NCBI GenBank assembly: GCA_950097015.1
Contig: CATNEN010000003.1
Coordinates: forward strand, 1,736,001 to 1,800,000
Origin: Macrostomum hystrix
Taxonomy: Eukaryota > Platyhelminthes > Macrostomidae
Direction: 5' to 3'
DNA length: 64,000 bases
Positions 23,401 through 35,400 of the stretch are shown here, piece by piece. Position 1 is the first letter of the stretch. Every line of letters begins with the position of its first letter. The notes beneath the pieces are model-generated. The model was not told the DNA's origin. It searched no databases and saw only the letters and a program-made list of their open reading frames with translations. The translations under genes and the position numbers were made by a program.

Positions 23401-26400
23401 CAATATACAGATCCCATCCTAAATGAAATTCCACAATATACAGATCCGATCCTAAATGAAATCCCACAATATACAGATCCCATCCTAAATGAAATTCCAC
23501 AATATACAGATCCCATCCTATTATAAATGAAATCCCACAATATACAGATCCCATCCTATTATAAATGAAATTCCACAATATACAGATCCGATCCTAAATG
23601 AAATCCCACAATATACAGATCCCATCCTAAATGAAATTCCACAATATACAGATCCCATCCTATTATAAATGAAATTCCACAATATATAGATCCCATCCTA
23701 TTATAAATGAAATCCCACAATATACAGATCCGATCCTAAATGAAATCCCACAATATACAGATCCCATCCTAAATGAAATTCCACAATATACAGATCCGAT
23801 CCTATTATAAATGAAATCCCACAATATACAGATCCGATCCTAAATGAAATCCCATAATATACAGATCCCATCCTAAATGAAATTCCACAATATACAGATC
23901 CCATCCTATTATAAATGAAATCCCACAATATACAGATCCGATCCTAAATGAAATTCCACAATATACAGATCCCATCCTAAATGAAATTCCACAATATACA
24001 GATCCCATCCTATTATAAATGAAATTCCACAATATACAGATCCCATCCTATTATAAATGAAATCCCACAATATACAGATCCGATCCTAAATGAAATCCCA
24101 CAATATACAGATCCCATCCTAAATGAAATTCCACAATATACAGATCCGATCCTATTATAAATGAAATCCCACAATATACAGATCCGATCCTAAATGAAAT
24201 CCCACAATATACAGATCCCATCCTAAATGAAATTCCACAATATACAGATCCCATCCTATTATAAATGAAATCCCACAATATACAGATCCCATCCTAAATG
24301 AAATTCCACAATATACAGATCCCATCCGATCCTAAATGAAATTCCACAATATACAGATCCCATCCTATTATAAATGAAATTCCACAATATACAGATCCCA
24401 TCCTATTATAAATGAAATCCCACAATATACAGATCCCATCCTATTATAAATGAAATTCCACAATATACAGATCCGATCCTATTATAAATGAAATCCCACA
24501 ATATACAGATCCGATCCTAAATGAAATCCCACAATATACAGATCCCATCCTAAATGAAATTCCACAATATACAGATCCCATCCTATTATAAATGAAATCC
24601 CACAATATACAGATCCGATCCTAAATGAAATCCCACAATATACAGATCCCATCCTATTATAAATGAAATCCCACAATATACAGATCCGATCCTAAATGAA
24701 ATTCCACAATATACAGATCCCATCCTATTATAAATGAAATCCCACAATATACAGATCCGATCCTAAATGAAATTCCACAATATACAGATCCCATCCTATT
24801 ATAAATGAAATCCCACAATATACAGATCCCATCCTAAATTAAATAAAGTCCAACTCAAGATAGAGATGTCTCACCTTACTTTTTTCACCGGAAAATTTCA
24901 GATAAAAAATTCAGTTTTGAGAATGCTTACCTTTAAGTCGGGTGCCCTGCAACGCCGCCTCTCTATGCTCGGTCAAGTTTCTTTGCCTATCGCTGCTAAA
25001 CGCGCTAGTGTAGTCCCTGCTGTCAGGCTGCGGAATCGGATAGCGACCGGTAGCGAGTTCTACCAGGCTGAGTCCCATCGACCAGACGTCGGACAGTATA
25101 GAATATTCCTCTCCGTTTAATCTCTCCGGAGCCATGTAGGATCTGGTGCCGACGAAACTGTTGGCCATGCTGTCAATCAGCTGTCCGGAGACACCGAAAT
25201 CGCATAGTTTGCAGTCGCCTTCAAGGCTGACGAGAATGTTTGAAGGCTTCACGTCTCTGCAAGAAATGTTTGATATTTTCTTGAGCAATAGGACAACTCA
25301 TTCTTTGGAGCAATAGAACTTTCCTATTGATACGAGTTTTTACCTGTTAGATAGTTGAACAACTGTTAGATATAAGCAATCACCTGTTAGACAATAGCTA
25401 CAAAATGTTAGACAATAGCATCCACCTGTTAGACAATGACAACCACCTGTAAGACAATAGCTACTACCTGTTAGACAATGACAACCACCTGTTAGACAAT
25501 AGCTACTACCTGTTAGACAGTAGCAATCACATGTTCTAGACAAAGGAAATCACCTCTTAGACAATAGCTACCACCTGTTAGACAATGACAACCACCTGTT
25601 AGACAATAGCTACTACCTGTTAGACAGTAGCAATCACATGTTAGACAATAGCAACCACCTGTTAAGACAATGGAAATCACCTGTTAGACAATGGAAATCA
25701 CCTGTTAGACAAAGGAAATCACCTGTTGGACAATAGCAACCACCTGTTAGACAATGGAAATCACCTGTAAGACAATGGAAATCACCTGTTAGACAATAGA
25801 AATCACATGTTAGACAATGGAAATCACCTGTTAGACAATAGCAACCACCTGTTAGACAAAGGAAATCACCTGTTGGACAATGGAAATCACCTGTTAGACA
25901 ATGGAAATCACCTGTTAGACAATGGAAATCACCTGTTAGACAATAGTCTCTACGCATCTTACGCAGCAACCAACAATTGTTAGACATCTAACTAACTAGA
26001 TTATCTAACAAGATTATAAACTGCCCTATAGACAGGAGCCATCACCTGTTAGATAATTTTTATCAGCTGTAACACCTGTTTAAAAACGATTTTGAAAACC
26101 ATTTGAACTAAAGGTGTAAGGTAGAGAATTTTTTTAATTTAGACAAACGCATACCTGCCTGCTAGGGTTTAAAACAACCCACAGAAATTGATAAGCCCCA
26201 CGATTGGCCATATAAAGCATTTTCTGTTTTGGATGAAGCTTTGTTGGGCAGAAAACTGATTAAAAAAAGGGAATAAAGCTTGGAGGTGGAAGAAGAAAAT
26301 TTTAGCTTCTTCGCAAGCAATCAGTCGGATCAGTTTTCATTTTCTTTTGTGCAGAGAGAGCTACTGAAAATAGACCAAGATTGCTTCTTCTCATTTTCTC

Positions 26401-29400
26401 TGATCCATCTTAACCTAGGAGGGGGAACTAATCAGTTTGCCAGATTGGGCGGCGGGCAAGAGGGGAGAGGCTACAGCTCCTCACAACTGAAACCTACTCG
26501 GACCATAGCAACCAAAATCTTGCGCGTGTGTGATTAACAGAAGAAAATTTTTTTCGCTACAAAGTGCGCTACAAAATGGACAGTGCCAGAGCATATAAAA
26601 TGGCTTCTTAAGGATAAAATCGTGATTACTGAAACAAATTGTCTAAAAGAACTCGGCCAATGTGAGAAACTACAAGTTGCAAAATGATGACGCAAATAAA
26701 TGCAAAATTGAAACTTTAGGAAGATGCTGAACTATTCAACATGATTCTGAACTATCCAATATGATCCTGAACTATCCAATATGATCCTGAACTATCCAAT
26801 ATGATCCTGAACTATCCAATATGATCCTGAACTTTCCAATATGATCCTGAGCTATCCAATATGATCCTGAACTATCCAATATGATCCTGAACTATCCAAT
26901 ATGATCCTGAACTATCCAATATGATTCTGAACTATCCAATATGATCCTGAACTATCCAATATGATCCTGAACTATCCAATATGATTCTGAACTATCCAAC
27001 ATGATTCTGAACTATCCAATATGATCCTGAACTATCCAATATGATCCTGAACTATCCAATATGATCCTGAACTATCCAACATGATCCTGAACTATCCAAT
27101 ATGATCCTGAACTATCCAATATGATCCTGAACTATCCAATATGATCCTGAACTATCCAATATGATCCTGAACTATCCAATATGATTCTGAACTATCCAAT
27201 ATGATCCTGAACTATCCAATATGATCCTGAACTATCCAATATGATCCTGAACTATCCAACATGATCCTGAACTATCCAACATGATTCTGAACTATCCAAT
27301 ATGATCCTGAACTATCCAATATGATCCTGAACTATCCAATATGATCCTGAACTATCCAATATGATCCTGAACTATCCAATATGATCCTGAACGATCCAAT
27401 ATGATCCTGAACTATCCAATATGATCTTGAACTATCCAATATGATCCTGAACTATCCAATATGATCTTGAACTATCCAATATGATCTTGAACTATCCAAT
27501 ATGATCCTGAACTATCCAATATGATCCTGAGCTATCCAATATGATCCTGAACTATCCAATATGATCCTGAACTATCCAATATGATCTTGAACTATCCAAT
27601 ATGATTCTGAACTATCCAATATGATCCTGAACTATCCAATATGATCCTGAACTATCCAACATGATTCTGAACTATCCAATATGATGCTGAACTATCCAAT
27701 ATGATCCTGAACTATCCAATATGATCCTGAACTATCCAACATGATCCTGAACTATCCAATATGATTCTGAACTATCCAATATGATCCTGAACTATCCAAT
27801 ATGATCCTGAACTTTCCAATATGATCCTGAACTATCCAATATGATCCTGAACTATCCAATATGATCCTGAACTATCCAATATGATCCTGAACTATCCAAT
27901 ATGATCCTGAACTATCCAATATGATCCTGAACGATCCAATATGATCCTGAACTATCCAATATGATCCTGAACTATCCAATATGATCCTGAACTATCCAAT
28001 ATGATTCTGAACTATCCAATATGATCCTGAACTATCCAATATGATCCTGAACTATCCAATATGATCCTGAACTATCCAATATGATCCTGAACTATCCAAT
28101 ATGATCCTGAACTATCCAATATGATTCTGAACTATCCAATATGATCCTGAACTTTCCAATATGATCCTGAACTATCCAATATGATCCTGAGCTATCCAAT
28201 ATGATCCTGAACTATCCAATATGATCCTGAACTATCCAATATGATCCTGAACTATCCAATATGATCCTGAACTATCCAATATGATCCTGAACTATCCAAC
28301 ATGATCCTGAACTTTCCAATATGATCCTGAACTATCCAATATGATCTTGAACTATCCAATATGATCCTGAACTATCCAACATGATTCTGAACTATCCAAT
28401 ATGATCCTGAACTATCCAATATGATCCTGAACTATCCAATATGATCCTGAACTATCCAACATGATCCTGAACTATCCAATATGATCCTGAACTATCCAAT
28501 ATGATCCTGAACTATCCAATATGATCCTGAACTATCCAATATGATCCTGAACTATCCAATATGATTCTGAACTATCCAATATGATCCTGAACTATCCAAT
28601 ATGATCCTGAACTATCCAATATGATCCTGAACTATCCAATATGATTCTGAACTATCCAATATGATCCTGAACTTTCCAATATGATCCTGAGCTATCCAAT
28701 ATGATCCTGAGCTATCCAATATGATCCTGAACTATCCAATATGATCCTGAACTATCCAATATGATCCTGAACTATCCAATATGATCCTGAACTATCCAAT
28801 ATGATCCTGAACTATCCAATATGATCCTGAGCTATCCAATATGATCCTGAACTATCCAATATGATCCTGAACTATCCAATATGATCCTGAACTATCCAAT
28901 ATGATCCTGAGCTATCCAATATGATCCTGAACTATCCAATATGATCCTGAACTATCCAATATGATCCTGAACTATCCAATATGATCCTGAACTATCCAAT
29001 ATGATCCTGAGCTATCCAATATGATCCTGAACTATCCAATATGATCCTGAACTATCCAATATGATGCTGAACTATCCAATATGATCCTGAACTATCCAAT
29101 ATGATCCTGAACTATCCAATATGATCCTGAACTATCCAATATGATCCTGAACTATCCAATATGATCTTGAACTATCCAATATGATCCTGAACTATTCAAC
29201 ATGATCCTGAACTATCCAATATGATCTTGAACTATCCAATATGATCCTGAACTATCCAATATGATCCTGAACTATCCAATATGATCTTGAACTATCCAAT
29301 ATGATCCTGAACTATTCAACATGATCCTGAACTATCCAACATGATTCTGAACTATCCAATATGATCCTGAACTATCCAATATGATCCTGAACTATCCAAT

Positions 29401-32400
29401 ATGATCCTGAACTATCCAATATGATCCTGAACTATTCAACACGATCCTGAACTATCCAATATGATCCTGAACTATCCAATATGATCCTGAACTATCCAAT
29501 ATGATCCTGAACTATCCAATATGATCCTGAACTATCCAATATGATCCTGAACTATCCAATATGATCCTGAACTATCCAATATGATCCTGAACTATCCAAT
29601 ATGATCCTGAACTATCCAATATGATCCTGAACTATCCAATATGATTCTGAACTATCCAATATGATCCTGAACTATCCAATATGATCCTGAACTATCCAAT
29701 ATGATCCTGAACTTTCCAATATGATCCTGAACTATCCAATATGATCCTGAACTATCCAATATGATCCTGAACTATCCAATATGATCCTGAACTATCCAAT
29801 ATGATCCTGAACTATCCAACATGATCCTGAACTATCCAATATGATCCTGAACTATCCAATATGATCCTGAACTATCCAACATGATCCTGAACTATCCAAC
29901 ATGATTCTGAACTATCCAATATGATCCTGAACTATCCAATATGATCCTGAACTATCCAATATGATCTTGAACTATCCAATATGATCCTGAACTATCCAAT
30001 ATGATCCTGAACTATCCAATATGATCCTGAACTATCCAATATGATCCTGAACTATCCAATATGATCCTGAACTTTCCAATATGATCATGAACAATCCAAT
30101 ATGATCCTGAACTATCCAATATGATTCTGAACTATCCAATATGATCCTGAACTATCCAATATGATCCTGAACTATCCAATATGATCCTGAACTATCCAAT
30201 ATGATCCTGAACTATCCAATATGATTCTGAACTATCCAATATGATCCTGAACTATTCAATATGATCCTGAACTATCCAATATGATCTTGAACTATCCAAT
30301 ATGATCCTGAACTATCCAATATGATTCTGAACTATCCAATATGATCCTGAACTATCCAATATGATCCTGAACTATCCAACATGATCCTGAACTATCCAAT
30401 ATGATTCTGAACTATCCAATATGATCCTGAACTATCCAATATGATCCTGAACTATCCAATATGATCCTGAACTATCCAACATGATTCTGAACTTTCCAAT
30501 ATGATCCTGAGCTATCCAATATGATCCTGAACTATCCAATATGATTCTGAACTATCCAATATGATTCTGAACTATCCAATATGATCCTGAACTATCCAAC
30601 ATGATTCTGAACTATTCAATATGATTCTGAACTATCCAATATGATTCTGAACTATCCAATATGATCCTGAACTATCCAATATGATCTTGAACTATCCAAT
30701 ATGATCCTGAACTATCCAATATGATCTTGAACTATCCAACATGATCCTGAACTATCCAACATGATTCTGAACTATCCAATATGATCCTGAACTATCCAAT
30801 ATGATCCTGAACTATCCAATATGATCCTGAACTATCCAATATGATCCTGAACTATCCAATATGATCCTGAACTATCCAATATGATCCTGAACTATCCAAT
30901 ATGATCCTGAACTATCCAATATGATCCTGAACTATCCAATATGATGCTGAACTATCCAATATGATCCTGAACTATCCAATATGATCCTGAACTATCCAAT
31001 ATGATCCTGAGCTATCCAATATGATCCTGAGCTATCCAATATGATCCTGAACTATCCAATATGATCCTGAACTATCCAATATGATTCTGAACTATCCAAT
31101 ATGATCCTGAACTATCCAATATGATCCTGAACTATTCAACACGATCCTGAACTATCCAATATGATCCTGAACTATCCAATATGATTCTGAACTATCCAAT
31201 ATGATCCTGAACTATCCAATATGATTCTGAACTATCCAATATGATCCTGAACTATCCAATATGATCCTGAACTATCCAATATGATCCTGAACAATCCAAT
31301 ATGATCCTGAACTATCCAATATGATCCTGAACTATCCAATATGATCCTGAACTATCCAATATGATCCTGAACTATCCAATATGATCCTGAACTATCCAAT
31401 ATGATTCTGAACTATCCAATATGATCTTGAACTATCCAATATGATCCTGAACTATCCAATATGATCCTGAACTATCCAATATGATCCTGAACTATCCAAT
31501 ATGATCCTGAACTATCCAATATGATCTTGAACTATCCAATATGATCCTGAACTATCCAATATGATCCTGAACTATCCAATATGATCCTGAACTATCCAAT
31601 ATGATCTTGAACTATCCAATATGATCTTGAACTATCCAATATGATCCTGAACTATCCAATATGATCCTGAACTATCCAATATGATCCTGAACTATCCAAT
31701 ATGATCCTGAACTATCCAATATGATCCTGAACTATCCAATATGATCCTGAACTATCCAATATGATCCTGAACTATCCAATATGATCCTGAACTATCCAAT
31801 ATGATCTTGAACTATCCAATATGATCCTGAACTATCCAATATGATTCTGAACTATCCAATATGATCCTGAACGATCCAATATGATCTTGAACTATCCAAT
31901 ATGATCCTGAACTATCCAATATGATCCTGAACGATCCAATATGATCCTGAACTATCCAATATGATCCTGAACTATCCAACATGATCCTGAACTATCCAAT
32001 ATGATCCTGAACTATTTAACGAGATCCTGAACTATCCAATATGATTCTGAACTATTTAACGAGATCCTGAACTATCCAATATGATCCTGAACTATTTAAC
32101 GAGATCCTGAACTATCCAATATGATCTTGAACTATCCAATATGATCTTGAACTATCCAATATGATCCTGAACTATCCAATATGATCCTGAACTATCCAAT
32201 ATGATCCTGAACTATCCAATATGATCCTGAACTATCCAACATGATCCTGAACTATCCAATATGATCCTGAACTTTCCAATATGATCCTGAACTATCCAAT
32301 ATGATCCTGAACTATCCAATATGATCCTGAACTATCCAATATGATCCTGAACTATCCAATATGATCCTGAACTATCCAATATGATCCTGAACTATCCAAT

Positions 32401-35400
32401 ATGATCCTGAACTATTCAACATGATCCTGAACTATCCAATATGATCTTGAACTATCCAATATGATCCTGAACTATCCAATATGATCCTGAACTATCCAAT
32501 ATGATCTTGAACTATCCAATATGATCCTGAACTATTCAACATGATCCTGAACTATCCAACATGATTCTGAACTATCCAATATGATCCTGAACTATCCAAT
32601 ATGATCCTGAACTATCCAATATGATCCTGAACTATCCAATATGATCCTGAACTATTCAACACGATCCTGAACTATCCAATATGATCCTGAACTATCCAAT
32701 ATGATCCTGAACTATCCAATATGATCCTGAACTATCCAATATGATCCTGAACTATCCAATATGATCCTGAACTATCCAATATGATCCTGAACTATCCAAT
32801 ATGATCCTGAACTATCCAATATGATCCTGAACTATCCAATATGATCCTGAACTATCCAATATGATTCTGAACTATCCAATATGATCCTGAACTATCCAAT
32901 ATGATCCTGAACTATCCAATATGATCCTGAACTTTCCAATATGATCCTGAACTATCCAATATGATCCTGAACTATCCAATATGATCCTGAACTATCCAAT
33001 ATGATCCTGAACTATCCAATATGATCCTGAACTATCCAACATGATCCTGAACTATCCAATATGATCCTGAACTATCCAATATGATCCTGAACTATCCAAC
33101 ATGATCCTGAACTATCCAACATGATTCTGAACTATCCAATATGATCCTGAACTATCCAATATGATCCTGAACTATCCAATATGATCTTGAACTATCCAAT
33201 ATGATCCTGAACTATCCAATATGATCCTGAACTATCCAATATGATCCTGAACTATCCAATATGATCCTGAACTATCCAATATGATCCTGAACTTTCCAAT
33301 ATGATCATGAACAATCCAATATGATCCTGAACTATCCAATATGATTCTGAACTATCCAATATGATCCTGAACTATCCAATATGATCCTGAACTATCCAAT
33401 ATGATCCTGAACTATCCAATATGATTCTGAACTATCCAATATGATCCTGAACTATCCAATATGATCCTGAACTATTCAATATGATCCTGAACTATCCAAT
33501 ATGATCTTGAACTATCCAATATGATCCTGAACCATCCAACATGATTCTGAACTTTCCAATATGATCCTGAGCTATCCAATATGATCCTGAACTATCCAAT
33601 ATGATTCTGAACTATCCAATATGATTCTGAACTATCCAATATGATCCTGAACTATCCAACATGATTCTGAACTATTCAATATGATTCTGAACTATCCAAT
33701 ATGATTCTGAACTATCCAATATGATCCTGAACTATCCAATATGATCTTGAACTATCCAATATGATCCTGAACTATCCAATATGATCTTGAACTATCCAAC
33801 ATGATCCTGAACTATCCAACATGATTCTGAACTATCCAATATGATCCTGAACTATCCAATATGATCCTGAACTATCCAATATGATCCTGAACTATCCAAT
33901 ATGATCCTGAACTATCCAATATGATCCTGAACTATCCAATATGATCCTGAACTATCCAATATGATCCTGAACTATCCAATATGATCCTGAACTATCCAAT
34001 ATGATGCTGAACTATCCAATATGATCCTGAACTATCCAATATGATCCTGAACTATCCAATATGATCCTGAGCTATCCAATATGATCCTGAGCTATCCAAT
34101 ATGATCCTGAACTATCCAATATGATCCTGAACTATCCAATATGATTCTGAACTATCCAATATGATCCTGAACTATCCAATATGATCCTGAACTATTCAAC
34201 ACGATCCTGAACTATCCAATATGATCCTGAACTATCCAATATGATTCTGAACTATCCAATATGATCCTGAACTATCCAATATGATTCTGAACTATCCAAT
34301 ATGATCCTGAACTATCCAATATGATCCTGAACTATCCAATATGATCCTGAACAATCCAATATGATCCTGAACTATCCAATATGATCCTGAACTATCCAAT
34401 ATGATCCTGAACTATCCAATATGATCCTGAACTATCCAATATGATCCTGAACTATCCAATATGATTCTGAACTATCCAATATGATCCTGAACTATCCAAT
34501 ATGATCCTGAACTATCCAATATGATCCTGAACTATCCTATATGATCCTGAACTATCCAATATGATCCTGAACTATCCAATATGATCTTGAACTATCCAAT
34601 ATGATCCTGAACTATCCAATATGATCCTGAACTATCCAATATGATCCTGAACTATCCAATATGATCTTGAACTATCCAATATGATCTTGAACTATCCAAT
34701 ATGATCCTGAACTATCCAATATGATCCTGAACTATCCAATATGATCCTGAACTATCCAATATGATCCTGAACTATCCAATATGATCCTGAACTATCCAAT
34801 ATGATCCTGAACTATCCAATATGATCCTGAACTATCCAATATGATCCTGAACTATCCAATATGATCTTGAACTATCCAATATGATCCTGAACTATCCAAT
34901 ATGATTCTGAACTATCCAATATGATCCTGAACGATCCAATATGATCTTGAACTATCCAATATGATCCTGAACTATCCAATATGATCCTGAACGATCCAAT
35001 ATGATCCTGAACTATCCAATATGATCCTGAACTATCCAACATGATCCTGAACTATCCAATATGATCCTGAACTATTTAACGAGATCCTGAACTATCCAAT
35101 ATGATTCTGAACTATTTAACGAGATCCTGAACTATCCAATATGATCCTGAACTATTTAACGAGATCCTGAACTATCCAATATGATCTTGAACTATCCAAT
35201 ATGATCTTGAACTATCCAATATGATCCTGAACTATCCAATATGATCCTGAACTATCCAATATGATCCTGAACTATCCAATATGATCCTGAACTATCCAAC
35301 ATGATCCTGAACTATCCAATATGATCCTGAACTTTCCAATATGATCCTGAACTATCCAATATGATCCTGAACTATCCAATATGATCCTGAACTATCCAAT

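Noticed and set aside
22404-24676. Repeated [11 protein letters not shown]-type frames, minus strand
   Set aside because: 33-bp array in a MAP2K intron; no gene context.
26280-26537. 85-codon plus-strand frame with Phe/Ser-rich start
   Set aside because: No ATG at the frame start, no recognisable domain, antisense in a MAP2K intron.
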